From: Heliomarina baculiformis
GTDB lineage: Bacteria; Pseudomonadota; Alphaproteobacteria; Rhodobacterales; Rhodobacteraceae
Length of the DNA stretch: 64,000 bases
Assembly (NCBI RefSeq): GCF_019966545.1
Contig: NZ_JAIMIC010000003.1
Span: forward strand, 248,001-312,000
Direction: 5' to 3'
Made by a program: the position numbers and the translations under genes
Notes under the pieces: generated by a model
Database searches by the model: none
The model's input: only the letters and a program-made list of their open reading frames with translations
What the model was told of the DNA's origin: nothing
In this document: positions 36,746 through 45,164 of the stretch, piece by piece
How the letters are laid out: the number at the start of each line of letters is the position of its first letter
Numbering within the stretch: position 1 is the stretch's first letter

Positions 36746-36775
36746 CGCTGCGCCTGATACTTTGCTTGCCATTTG

Positions 36776-36810
36776 TTGGTAATCGCGGCTGACTTTGCCG
36801 CGATTACCAA
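36776..36810. terminator. Perfect 14-bp stem after der, without U-tract
   Basis: TTGGTAATCGCGGC (36776-36789) and GCCGCGATTACCAA (36797-36810) are exact inverted arms with a 7-nt loop. It lies between der and the convergent MarR gene and probably ends transcription on both sides, though neither strand has a following T-run. Confidence 0.5.
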
Positions 36811-36893
36811 CGATGAACCTTGGCCGCCATAAATTCGGTCAAGCCACCGGTTTGCGGCTGAAACTCACGGCGATGCAGCCCGTTATCCATGCT

Positions 36894-37343
36894 CTAGGAT
36901 AGCGCATCGGCGATCCTCAGCAGCATCGCGGCGGCGTCCGGCGATGCCGCTTCGCGGGCGATCTTCTCCGTTTCAAGAACCGACCGATGCGCCTTTGACA
37001 GCACGTCCTGTCCTTTTTCCGTAAGCTGCGTGCGCTGGATACGGCCATGCTCCGCATCTGGGCTCCGCTCGATAAGGCCCAATCTGTCAAGTTTGACCAG
37101 CATCGACTGCATGGTCTGCGGAGTAACGAAGGCCCGCCGCGCCAGACGCGCGTTCGAGGCGCCGGGCTCATCCTCGAGGCTGCACAAGACATTATATTGC
37201 GGCGCCGTGAGACCAAAATCCTTTAGCTGCCGGTCCATATGCAGGCGCAGCGCCTGTTGCGCCCGCTTGATTGCGTAGCCAAGCGACTCCTGTGGCGCGA
37301 ATGGCGTTTCTTCTGACGTTGATGGTGTTTTGGCGCTTTTCAT
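36894..37343 (-). CDS. MarR family transcriptional regulator
   Basis: A protein of 149 residues with the MarR winged-helix layout: 'LTAPQYNVLCSLEDEPGASNARLARRAFVTPQTMQSMLVKLDRLGLI' spans the helix-turn-helix, and the wing follows at 'DAEHGRIQRTQLTEKG'. It is divergent from the VOC-EVE genes across 65 bp that contain a palindrome. Repression of both directions, relieved by a ligand, is the likely mode. The ligand is unknown. Confidence 0.9.
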   Translation of the reverse strand: MKSAKTPSTSEETPFAPQESLGYAIKRAQQALRLHMDRQLKDFGLTAPQYNVLCSLEDEPGASNARLARRAFVTPQTMQSMLVKLDRLGLIERSPDAEHGRIQRTQLTEKGQDVLSKAHRSVLETEKIAREAASPDAAAMLLRIADALS

Positions 37344-37360
37344 ATCAGTAGGCTTATATT

Positions 37361-37378
37361 ATATCAGGCCCCTGATAT
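37361..37378. promoter_or_regulatory. Palindromic operator between marR and the VOC gene
   Basis: ATATCAGG (37361-37368) and CCTGATAT (37371-37378) are exact inverted arms around CC. A further ATATCAG copy lies at the marR start codon (37342-37348). The position, 18 bp from the regulator start and about 30 bp from the VOC start, suits an autoregulated MarR site. Confidence 0.65.
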
Positions 37379-37408
37379 TATCGCCTCCCCACAGGAAAGA
37401 CAATCCAC

Positions 37409-37783
37409 ATGCCCCATCTCATCGGTCCTGACTTCATCGGCTTGCAGGTCGCAGATCTCGACGCCGCTCGCGTCTTTTACACCGATATTGTCGGTCTCAC
37501 TCCCGCACCTTTCGCGCCTCCGGGTGCGGTTGTGTTCGACACCAGGCCGATCCCTTTCGCCGTCCGCACCCCGGTGGTCGATCTAGAGGCAACGCGCCCT
37601 CTCGGTCACGGGGTTTCCCTGTGGTTCGGCTGCGATGATGCCGATACGCTGCATGATCATCTCGATGCAAAGGGCGTGACAATTGCCTTTGCGCCCAAGG
37701 ACGGTCCCTTTGGTCGCTACTTCGCATTCGAGGATCCGTTTGGATATACGATCACTGCCCACACCGTAGCGCAGGAAGGCTGA
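37409..37783 (+). CDS. VOC superfamily (glyoxalase/dioxygenase-like) protein
   Basis: A protein of 124 residues with the paired beta-alpha-beta-beta-beta modules of the VOC fold ('FIGLQVADLDAARVFYTDIVGL' and 'FGRYFAFEDPFGYTITAH'). The terminal 'FEDPFGY' is typical. Metal ligands are not complete enough to assign an enzyme. It is divergent from marR and ends 4 bp before the EVE gene, so both are likely controlled by the MarR protein. Confidence 0.85.
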   Translation: MPHLIGPDFIGLQVADLDAARVFYTDIVGLTPAPFAPPGAVVFDTRPIPFAVRTPVVDLEATRPLGHGVSLWFGCDDADTLHDHLDAKGVTIAFAPKDGPFGRYFAFEDPFGYTITAHTVAQEG

Positions 37784-37787
37784 ACCC

Positions 37788-38234
37788 ATGACCTGCTGGA
37801 TCGGTGTTGCCTCTGCGGATCATGTCAGCGCAGGTGTCGAAGGCGGCTTTGCGCAACTGGGACACGGCAGGCACGATGCCGTCAAGGCGCTGCACCGGGA
37901 CGACTGGCTCGTCTACTATTCCCCGCGTGAGGGCATGGGAAAAGGCGCGCCCGTCCAGGCTTTCACGGCCATCGGCCGCGTCACCTCGGACAAGCCCTAT
38001 CACGCGGCTCAGTCAATGGACTTCAACCCTTATCGAGTGAATGTCGATTACTTCCCCGGCGTGACGCCCGCCCCGATCCGCCCCCTGCTTGGTTTCCTGA
38101 ACCTGACGCGCGATCATGTCGATAACTGGGGGCTCCTGATGCGCGGCCCCAAGCGGAGGATCACCCCCGAGGACATTCGGTGCATTGCGAAAGCCATGGG
38201 CCTCCCGTCCGATAATCTGACTCGTATCGAGTAA
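37788..38234 (+). CDS. EVE domain protein (UPF0310)
   Basis: A protein of 148 residues made up of a single EVE domain: 'WIGVASADHVSAGVEGGFAQLGHG', 'DWLVYYSPREGMGKGAPVQAFTAIGRV' and 'YRVNVDYF' follow the family. EVE domains are relatives of YTH/PUA folds and can bind modified bases in DNA or RNA. It lies 4 bp after the VOC gene in a two-gene unit. The pairing with a MarR regulator suggests a stress response role, which is inference. Confidence 0.88.
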   Translation: MTCWIGVASADHVSAGVEGGFAQLGHGRHDAVKALHRDDWLVYYSPREGMGKGAPVQAFTAIGRVTSDKPYHAAQSMDFNPYRVNVDYFPGVTPAPIRPLLGFLNLTRDHVDNWGLLMRGPKRRITPEDIRCIAKAMGLPSDNLTRIE

Positions 38235-38446
38235 CCGCTATTCCCACATGGGTGGCCTCTGGTATGACCGCGCCGCCAGCCACCCCACTCGAAACTCAGG
38301 CAACCAAGCCCGCTTAGCCGTGCCAAAACGCCGCGACCAACTCCGGTCTCGACTGTTACGCCCCTGTGCCGCCTTGCATCCGACCCAAACCCTTGGCAAG
38401 ACAGGGGCAACGTCCCCTAAACTATTATGTCAGGCACAAAAATCCG

Positions 38447-39076
38447 GTGAACTGGACCGATATCATACGCGAATTCATCACGCTTTTCGTGGTCATCGAC
38501 CCCATCGGGTCGATTCCGGTCTTTCTCTACGCCACCGCCAATGTGCCCCGGCGGCTGCATCGCGCCTATGCGCTGCGCGCTATCCTGATCGCCATGCTGG
38601 TGCTGCTCGGTTTCCTCGTCGGCGGGCAGTTCCTGTTCGAAGCGCTTGGCCTGCGGCTTGGCACTTTCCAGATCGCCGGCGGCATCGTTCTGATGCTCTT
38701 CGCGCTAACCATGATCTTTGGCGACTCCAAGGCCGCGCGGGAAATCGACGAAGCGGCCCATGACGACCTATCCGGCGCGGTATTCCCGCTTGCCATTCCC
38801 TCGATCGCCTCACCCGGCGCCATGCTCGCCGTCGTGATCCTGACCGACAACCACCGCCAGTCGATCGAGGATCAGGCGGTCACCGCCGGGTTGCTGATCC
38901 TCATCCTCGCCTTCACCTTCGTGCTGTTGCTATTGGCCACGAGGATCCAGAAACTGATCGGCTCCACCGGGTCCAGCGTCATCAGCCGCGTGATGGGCAT
39001 TATCCTTGCCACGGTTGCCGTTGATTCAATCCTGTCCGGACTCGAAACCATGGGTGTCCTAAATCTAAGCGCCTGA
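38447..39076 (+). CDS. MarC family membrane protein
   Basis: The GTG start at 38447 gives 209 residues, the family's usual length; frames further upstream look non-coding. Six membrane helices are evident. 'FITLFVVIDPIGSIPVFLYAT' and 'IPSIASPGAMLAVVILT' are the MarC repeats. Despite the name, a role in multiple antibiotic resistance is not supported for this family, and the function is unknown. Confidence 0.88.
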   Translation: MNWTDIIREFITLFVVIDPIGSIPVFLYATANVPRRLHRAYALRAILIAMLVLLGFLVGGQFLFEALGLRLGTFQIAGGIVLMLFALTMIFGDSKAAREIDEAAHDDLSGAVFPLAIPSIASPGAMLAVVILTDNHRQSIEDQAVTAGLLILILAFTFVLLLLATRIQKLIGSTGSSVISRVMGIILATVAVDSILSGLETMGVLNLSA

Positions 39077-39197
39077 TCGCCGCGCCGCGCAATTTTAATA
39101 CCGATCAAATTGAAAAATATTAAGAAAGTGTTAAGTTGCGCGCATAGGTATAGCCGCGGCAAATTTCTGCGCGCAGATGCGACAGGCAAAACAAGAC

Positions 39198-40178
39198 ATG
39201 AATCTCCGAGAGCACACCCGCAAGTATTGTGACAAGGACAACCGGCTGGCATCGCTAAGCTATTTCGGCACTTTCGCGGTGTATTTTACCTCGCTCTATT
39301 TCGCGATCACGCAGATCGAGGCCTGGTATATCGCCGCGCCGATGATCCTGATCCATGCGTTTTCGGCCGTGCGGCTTTACGTTTTGCAGCATGACTGCGG
39401 CCACCATTCCCTGTTCGAGACACGCCAGCAAAACGAATGGGCCGGGCACGGCCTGTCGCCGTTTACCTTTGCGCCGTTCGAAGTGATGAAGCAGAACCAC
39501 AACCTGCACCACGCCAATATCGGCAATCTCGAACATCGCGAGACCGGTGAAATCCACACGATGACCTTGCGTGAATGGAACGAGGCCGGGTTCTGGCAAC
39601 GCCTGCAATACCGGCTCTATCGCAATCCCTTCGTGCTGGTGCCGCTGGGCTCGCTCTTTACCTATTTCATCCGCTACCGCTGGCCCAAGAACACCACCCG
39701 TTTCGGTGTTCAAGGTGTGCTGCTCCATAACCTCGTCATCGCGGCCTATATCGGCTCGCTCTATGCGCTTTTCGGGTGGACCGGCGTGCTGGTCTGGCTG
39801 GGGGCAAGCTTTCTCGGCGGCATGATCGGCGTCTTCCTCGTCTATCTCCAGCATAACTTTGAGGACACCTACTGGGACCGTCGCCCGGATCTCGACCCGC
39901 AGATCGCGGCGTTGCAGGGGTCCTCCTGTCTCGATTTCGGCTGGGCTTTCGACCATATCGTCGCCTGCATCACGCTGCACGATATTCACCACTTCAACGC
40001 GCGGATCCCCAGCTATCGCTTGCGCGCCTGCCACTATGCCTTGCCTAAGGACATTGCCCCCCGTCGCATCAAATTCCCCGAGGCGGTGCGTGCGCTAAAC
40101 CTCAAGCTCTGGGACGAGGATCAGCAGCGCCTGGTGCCTTTCCCGTCTTCGGGTGAGGCCGCGCCGCTGAACGCCTGA
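39198..40178 (+). CDS. Fatty acid desaturase family membrane protein
   Basis: From the ATG at 39198 it has 326 residues; an ATG at 39177 would add 7. Three histidine boxes are present: 'HDCGHHS', 'HNLHHAN' and 'HDIHHFN', as in di-iron membrane desaturases/hydroxylases. At least four membrane helices flank them. The substrate (acyl lipid, carotenoid or sphingoid) cannot be told. A 100-bp AT-rich leader precedes it. Confidence 0.9.
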   Translation: MNLREHTRKYCDKDNRLASLSYFGTFAVYFTSLYFAITQIEAWYIAAPMILIHAFSAVRLYVLQHDCGHHSLFETRQQNEWAGHGLSPFTFAPFEVMKQNHNLHHANIGNLEHRETGEIHTMTLREWNEAGFWQRLQYRLYRNPFVLVPLGSLFTYFIRYRWPKNTTRFGVQGVLLHNLVIAAYIGSLYALFGWTGVLVWLGASFLGGMIGVFLVYLQHNFEDTYWDRRPDLDPQIAALQGSSCLDFGWAFDHIVACITLHDIHHFNARIPSYRLRACHYALPKDIAPRRIKFPEAVRALNLKLWDEDQQRLVPFPSSGEAAPLNA

Positions 40179-40204
40179 GGAACGGGGCTCAGAAATCCGC
40201 TCAG

Positions 40205-40229
40205 AAAAGTATAACTTTTGTATATACAA
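40205..40229. repeat. Overlapping AT-rich inverted repeats upstream of the lysine-rich genes
   Basis: AAAAGT/ACTTTT (40205-40219, spacer ATA) overlaps TTGTATATACAA (40218-40229), a 12-bp palindrome. They lie about 80 bp before the 39-residue gene and may be promoter/operator elements; the first could also end the desaturase transcript. Confidence 0.4.
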
Positions 40230-40309
40230 TAGATAGCTTTGTGATACATGTGCCTTTGCCGCACAGCAGATTGCTGTTGGCATGAAACTGAAATTTAAGG
40301 AACATACGC

Positions 40310-40429
40310 ATGGCGAAGAAAGCTAAGATCAAGGAACTGAAGGCCGAGGTCAAAAAGCGCGAGAAGAAGGTTGCCCGTCAAGAGAGCAAGCTCAAGTCTG
40401 CCAAGAAGGCGCTTAAGAAAGCGGCCTGA
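40310..40429 (+). CDS. 39-residue lysine-rich coiled-coil protein
   Basis: ATG at 40310 to TGA at 40427-40429 encodes 39 residues, about 40% lysine, starting 'MAKKAKIKELKAEVKKREKK'. The heptad-like pattern suggests a single amphipathic coiled coil. AAGGA lies 8 bp before the start. The next gene, 60 bp on, encodes a larger lysine-rich DNA-binding-type protein, so a nucleic-acid-related job is plausible. No family recognised. Confidence 0.65.
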   Translation: MAKKAKIKELKAEVKKREKKVARQESKLKSAKKALKKAA

Positions 40430-40489
40430 TCGGCGCGATTGCGGGGCGGCGCAGGGCTCGCTTGTCCGCCCCACAGAAAAGGACTGAAG

Positions 40490-41089
40490 ATGACAGCATT
40501 GAATGAAGTTAACGGAATTGGCCCCTCCCTTGCGGAGGCACTGGTAAAGCACGGCTTTGACAGCGCCGAAAGCATCGCCGCCGCCACGCCCGAAGCACTG
40601 GTTGCCGTACCGGGCATCGGCGCCGCCAGTGCGCCACGTCTGATCGAAGCCGCCAAAGAGGTTGCAGGTGGCCCCGACGCCCCCGCGCTCGATCCCGCAC
40701 CCGAGCCGGAACTCGTGACCCCCGTTCCCGATCCTGTCGTTCTTGCCGAACCGGCCAAAGACAATGGCGAGCCAAAGGCCGAGCCGGAATCGGAGATCCC
40801 GACAGCAGCGAAACCTGCGAAAAAGAAACCGGTCAAAAAGTCGAAAAAGACCGACGACAAGAAGAGCAAAAAGACCAAGTCGGACAAGAAATCGAAAGCA
40901 GAACCCAAAAAATCTGACGTAAAGAAGTCTGAAAAGAAGAAGTCGGACAAAGAAAAATCCAACAAGAAAAAAGACGCCAAGAAGAAACTGGAAAAAGCGG
41001 CGAAAAAGATGTCGGACAAACTCAAGGCGCTTAAAAAGAAAGTCTCCAAGAAATCCAAATCGTCGAAAAAGAAAAAAACCTCGAAGTAA
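40490..41089 (+). CDS. Helix-hairpin-helix protein with histone-H1-like lysine tail
   Basis: The ATG at 40490 (AGGA upstream) gives 199 residues. Residues 1-58 are a paired helix-hairpin-helix domain ('LNEVNGIGPSLAEALVKHGF' and 'VAVPGIGAASAPRLIEAA'). Residues 59-105 are acidic and Pro-rich. Residues 106-199 are a Lys/Ser-rich tail resembling bacterial histone H1-like tails. Non-specific DNA binding or nucleoid compaction is suggested. It follows the 39-residue lysine-rich gene. Confidence 0.8.
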   Translation: MTALNEVNGIGPSLAEALVKHGFDSAESIAAATPEALVAVPGIGAASAPRLIEAAKEVAGGPDAPALDPAPEPELVTPVPDPVVLAEPAKDNGEPKAEPESEIPTAAKPAKKKPVKKSKKTDDKKSKKTKSDKKSKAEPKKSDVKKSEKKKSDKEKSNKKKDAKKKLEKAAKKMSDKLKALKKKVSKKSKSSKKKKTSK

Positions 41090-41137
41090 TCGGGCAAATG
41101 GCATTGGTCCGTTCGTCAGGGCGCGCGGACCGCTTCT

Positions 41138-41494
41138 CTACCGAAACGCCCGTCCGGAAATCGACAGGGCATTGCCGCTCGGGTCTTTCAGATTGGCAAA
41201 GACGTAGCCATTCGCATGGTGCAGAGGCCCGACCTCGACACCGCTCTCAACCAGTACAGCGCGCATCGCTGGCACGTCAGCGACGTCAAAGACCAGCTTG
41301 AGTTGCACCTGCCCTTGTATTTGCCCCTTGCCAGCGGGGTGCAAGAGCAGAACCAACCCATCGCCGGGAGAGCGCAATTCCACGATCCGATCCGTCGGAT
41401 CGTTCAACACCTGATACCCGAAGTGGCGCTCATAAAAGGCAGCGGTTTTCTCAACCTGACGGCAATAGAGAATTGCGCGGCCCAGTTTTGTCAC
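41138..41494 (-). CDS. VOC superfamily (glyoxalase-like) protein
   Basis: A protein of 118 residues: 'AILYCRQVEKTAAFYERHFGYQV' opens the first module and 'ANLKDPSGNALSISGRAF' closes the second. It is the last of a serS, TspO-like, VOC series on the minus strand, with 4 bp between it and the previous gene. Enzymatic activity cannot be assigned. Confidence 0.85.
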   Translation of the reverse strand: MTKLGRAILYCRQVEKTAAFYERHFGYQVLNDPTDRIVELRSPGDGLVLLLHPAGKGQIQGQVQLKLVFDVADVPAMRAVLVESGVEVGPLHHANGYVFANLKDPSGNALSISGRAFR

Positions 41495-41498
41495 CGGC

Positions 41499-42209
41499 TC
41501 AGCCCGTCAGCCGCCAGAGCGTTGGCACAGCGATCACCAGCGCGCCAATGGCTGCCAGCCAGAACACCGCCGGATTGCCGCCCCAGTTCGACACCGCCAC
41601 CCCGATCAGCGCCCAGACCAAGGCAATCCCGTAGGCGGGCGAACTTCCCATGCGCCGCAGCACAAAGATGGCGATCACCAGCGCCAGCAGCAGGGCCACA
41701 ATCGCCGCCTCCCGCTCGCTCGTCAGCCGATAGCCGGCCAGCACGATCCCCAGCGCCACGCAGGACGCAGCCGTCAGCCATCCTGCGTAAAGCCCGAGCG
41801 GCGCGCGCGCCCAGCCGATATCAAGCAGCGGCGCCCGGCGCAGCGCCACCAGCGCGGTGCCCAGCATGATCCAAATCAACACAGTTGCGGGCAGGGGAGC
41901 GACCTCTGCCACCGGCAGCCAGACCGCACCCACCCCGACCGAGGCCGCAAGCGCGGGCCGCATCGCCAGCCAGTCCGGCGCGTTGCCGCGCTTGATCAGC
42001 CCGAAGATCGCGCTGATCAGCAACCACGCATAGATCACGCCCCAGATCGAAAACGCATAGCCCGAGGGCTGCACCATCGGGTCGTCCTGCGGCACCGGGA
42101 ACTGCCCGGCCTCGAACCCGCGAAAACCGGGCGTCAGCAGCGGCGAGGCGACAAATGCCAGCGTGGCCGCCGCGACCACCCACGCCATCGGCTCGGGCAG
42201 GCGTCTCAT
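41499..42209 (-). CDS. Multi-pass membrane protein, TspO/MBR-like candidate
   Basis: A protein of 236 residues with about seven membrane helices. '[19 protein letters not shown]' near residue 45 resembles the tryptophan-rich sensory protein group, and '[11 protein letters not shown]' lies near the C-terminus. The length is above that of classical TspO (about 160), so the assignment is tentative. Its start overlaps the serS stop by 4 bp. Confidence 0.6.
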   Translation of the reverse strand: MRRLPEPMAWVVAAATLAFVASPLLTPGFRGFEAGQFPVPQDDPMVQPSGYAFSIWGVIYAWLLISAIFGLIKRGNAPDWLAMRPALAASVGVGAVWLPVAEVAPLPATVLIWIMLGTALVALRRAPLLDIGWARAPLGLYAGWLTAASCVALGIVLAGYRLTSEREAAIVALLLALVIAIFVLRRMGSSPAYGIALVWALIGVAVSNWGGNPAVFWLAAIGALVIAVPTLWRLTG

Positions 42210-43498
42210 GAGAGGGTGCCCTCGGCGCTCAGGACCGTCTTTCCGCCCAGATAGGGTGCCAGCACCTCGGGCAGTTTGACCGAACCATCCGCCTGCTGGC
42301 CGTTCTCGAGCACCGCGATCAGGCAGCGCCCCACGGCAAGGCCGGACCCGTTCAGCGTATGCACGAACTCGGGCTTGCCACCGCCCTCGGGACGGAACCG
42401 CGCGTTCATCCGCCGCGCCTGGAAATCGCCCGTGGTCGAGACCGAGGAGATCTCACGATAGGCATTCTGCCCGGGCAGCCACGCCTCGATGTCATAGGTC
42501 CGCTTCGCGCCAAACCCCATGTCGCCGGTGCAGAGGATCACCGTGCGGTAGGGAATGCCAAGCTTCTCCAGCAGACCCTCGGCACAGCCCAGCATCCGCT
42601 TCTGCTCTGCGTCGCTCTCGTCCGGATGGGTCACCGACACCATCTCGACCTTTTCGAACTGGTGCTGGCGCAGCATGCCCGCCGTATCCTTGCCCGCGCT
42701 ACCCGCTTCGGAGCGGAAGCACAGCGTATGCGCCGTCATCCGTACCGGCAGCGTGCCCGCGTCCAGAATATCGCCCGCAACGCTATAGGTCAGCGGCACC
42801 TCAGAGGTCGGCACCAGCCACCAGCCATTCGTCGTCTGATAGCTGTCTTCGCCGAATTTCGGCAGCTTGTCCGTGCCATACATCGCCTCGTCGCGCACCA
42901 GCACGGGCGAGTTCATTTCGACCAGCCCGTTCTCATCCACATGCGTGTCGATCATGAACTGCGCAAGCGCCCGGTGGATCCGCGCCACCGCCCCCTTGAG
43001 CATCACAAAGCGCGAGCCGGAAATCTTCGCCGCCAGCTCGAAATCCATCGAGGCCGCGACGCCCGCGATCTCGTAATGCTCCTTCGGCGTGAAATCGAAG
43101 GCAGGCTGGTCGCCCCAGCGCTTCACCTCGACATTATCCTCTTCGCCGCCGCCATCCGGCACATCGCTCGCGGGCAGGTTGGCGATGCGCGCCAGCATAT
43201 CGCTCAGCTTGGCATCCAGCTCCTTGGCCTCGGCCTGCATCTCCGCCACTTGCGATTTCTTCTCGGACACCAGCGCGCGCAGCCGCTCGAACTCGGCCTC
43301 GTCCCCCTTGGCCTTGGCCGCCCCTACCAGTTTCGAAGCCCGGTTCTGCTCGGCCTGCGCCTCTTCGGCCGCCTGTATCCGCGCCCGGCGCTCGCCATCA
43401 AGCGCAAGCAGCTCCGACGACACCCCCGCATCCCCCCGCCGCGCCAGAGCGGCGTCAAAAGCTTCGGGGTTTTCGCGAATGGCACGAATGTCATGCAT
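42206..43498 (-). CDS. serS: Seryl-tRNA synthetase
   Basis: A class II synthetase of 430 residues. The N-terminal arm (about 30-105) is a coiled coil that holds the tRNA. Motif 2 lies around '[27 protein letters not shown]' and motif 3 around '[19 protein letters not shown]'. 'TSEVPLTY' is the serine-binding TxE loop. It heads a three-gene leftward unit. Confidence 0.97.
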   Translation of the reverse strand: MHDIRAIRENPEAFDAALARRGDAGVSSELLALDGERRARIQAAEEAQAEQNRASKLVGAAKAKGDEAEFERLRALVSEKKSQVAEMQAEAKELDAKLSDMLARIANLPASDVPDGGGEEDNVEVKRWGDQPAFDFTPKEHYEIAGVAASMDFELAAKISGSRFVMLKGAVARIHRALAQFMIDTHVDENGLVEMNSPVLVRDEAMYGTDKLPKFGEDSYQTTNGWWLVPTSEVPLTYSVAGDILDAGTLPVRMTAHTLCFRSEAGSAGKDTAGMLRQHQFEKVEMVSVTHPDESDAEQKRMLGCAEGLLEKLGIPYRTVILCTGDMGFGAKRTYDIEAWLPGQNAYREISSVSTTGDFQARRMNARFRPEGGGKPEFVHTLNGSGLAVGRCLIAVLENGQQADGSVKLPEVLAPYLGGKTVLSAEGTLS

Positions 43499-43676
43499 GT
43501 CTTGGTCCTCGGATCCATGAGTCGGTTCGCCGCCTTATGCCTCATGTTGGGAGAGGAGGGTAGGGGGAGGGCTGCGCAATGTTGATTAGTTTTCCAATGT
43601 GGATTTAGCAATTGCGAAGACGGAATTCCGAGGGCAAGGTGTTCTGCGAAAGTTAGTTTACGGAGTTGCGTCGAGT

Positions 43677-45035
43677 ATGAAAGGCATGTTTCCTGAATTC
43701 GACCGAAAATCTGATCATGAATTTAATCGGCTTTGGAAAAATGCCGTTTTTGTCTTCGATACAAACGTGTTGCTAAACTTGTATCGCTATCCTGCATCCA
43801 CGAGAGAGACATTCTTTGGTATACTCAAAAAACTGCCAAACCGTGTCTGGGCCCCTCACCATGTTGCGCTGGAGTTTCAAAGAAATCGTCTAACTGTTGT
43901 TTCTGAGCAAATGAATACTTTCTCTCTTGTTGAGGGTATAGTCAAAAATGGCCGAAAGGAGATGATTGATAAGATTAGCCGCTTGCAGTTGGAAAAAAGG
44001 CACTCCTTGATAAAAACGGAAGAATTCGAGAGTTCTTTAAACCACTTGACCGACCAGTTTCTGGAAGAGCTAACTGTGATGAGAAACGAACAGTATGATG
44101 TTGGTGATCATGATGACTTGAAGGGGGAAATAGAATCAGTATTCGAAGGAGCTGTTGGGCTCGCGCCAAAAAACCAAGATGAGCTAGATAATTTATACAA
44201 GGAAGCAGAGGGACGATACGTTAACGAAATCCCGCCAGGTTATATGGACTTAAATAAATCAAAGGATGAGGGTGGCGAATATTATCACAACGGCCTAACT
44301 TACAAGAAGGTTTTTGGGGATTATTTGATCTGGCGTCAAACTCTGGAATACTGCAAAGATAATGAGGTTAAAGAACTGGTGTTCATTACTGACGATCAGA
44401 AAGAGGATTGGTGGTGGGTACTGAACTCAAACGGAAAAAAAACTGTTGGTCCAAGGCCTGAGTTGCAGAACGAGGCCAGTATTTTTGGTGGTGTGGATTT
44501 GTTCCACATGTACAAGAGCGAGAGTTTTCTTATTCATGCTAAAAAATATCTTGGCTTCGATGTTGGCGACGCGGAGATTGATGAAGTTAGGGATATTTCT
44601 GGCCTCTCTACTTTTGAAGTAAAAACCGCTGAAATAGGGTTGGGATATCGAGGCAATGTTGTCGAATTGCTTATGCGCTGGCTTGGCGGGCTATACCCTA
44701 GTGCGGAAATATGGGAGGAAGTTTTCCCTGATATAATCGTGGAAAGCCGCGGGAGTGTTTCTGGTTTCGAAGTGTTAAGTATACTGGGCGAAGAAAACGC
44801 AAAGAAGTTGGCAATTTACAAGATATCGAGGCTGTCTGAGATGATTTCTAATGGAAAGCTAGATAGCGGATTTTTAGTCTGCGTGTCTGATCGTAGCGGC
44901 CCGGAATTTAATAGAATTATTCCTAATTTGAGGAGTAAATCTAAGGCTTGGGGCGATGTTGTGGAAATTATTAATGGCGCAATAGTTAAGAGTGAATCTG
45001 GGGACTTTTCTTTTGTTCCAAGTGAACTATATTGA
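43677..45035 (+). CDS. PIN-like (PIN_8/DUF4935) nuclease-domain protein, probably acquired
   Basis: From the ATG at 43677 (GGAG upstream) it has 452 residues. 'AVFVFDTNVLLNLYRYP' (Asp28) and 'VWAPHHVALEFQRNR' near the start, and 'ELVFITDDQKEDWWW' further on, give the acidic pattern of PIN-like RNases of the PIN_8 group. The last 150 residues form another domain I do not recognise; 'PDIIVESRGSVSGFEVLSI' in it faintly recalls a PD-(D/E)xK strand pair but lacks the lysine. The gene is clearly AT-rich against its neighbours, which indicates transfer. Such proteins occur in defence regions. Confidence 0.75.
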   Translation: MKGMFPEFDRKSDHEFNRLWKNAVFVFDTNVLLNLYRYPASTRETFFGILKKLPNRVWAPHHVALEFQRNRLTVVSEQMNTFSLVEGIVKNGRKEMIDKISRLQLEKRHSLIKTEEFESSLNHLTDQFLEELTVMRNEQYDVGDHDDLKGEIESVFEGAVGLAPKNQDELDNLYKEAEGRYVNEIPPGYMDLNKSKDEGGEYYHNGLTYKKVFGDYLIWRQTLEYCKDNEVKELVFITDDQKEDWWWVLNSNGKKTVGPRPELQNEASIFGGVDLFHMYKSESFLIHAKKYLGFDVGDAEIDEVRDISGLSTFEVKTAEIGLGYRGNVVELLMRWLGGLYPSAEIWEEVFPDIIVESRGSVSGFEVLSILGEENAKKLAIYKISRLSEMISNGKLDSGFLVCVSDRSGPEFNRIIPNLRSKSKAWGDVVEIINGAIVKSESGDFSFVPSELY

Positions 45036-45164
45036 CGCACGAATGCGTTGTCGGAGTCGAGTTTTAAGCTCATTTTTGGAGACATTGATTGAGTTTCTTT
45101 TGGGTGAATTGCTTTGGCCAAGCCGCATCACTGCCAAGCCCGGAATGTCAGGAGTCCGGCCTGT

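Noticed and set aside
43582-45097. Possible target-site duplication TTGATTAGTTTTC / TTGATTGAGTTTC flanking the PIN gene
   Set aside because: Three mismatches in 13 AT-rich bases. It is too weak to claim as an insertion footprint.
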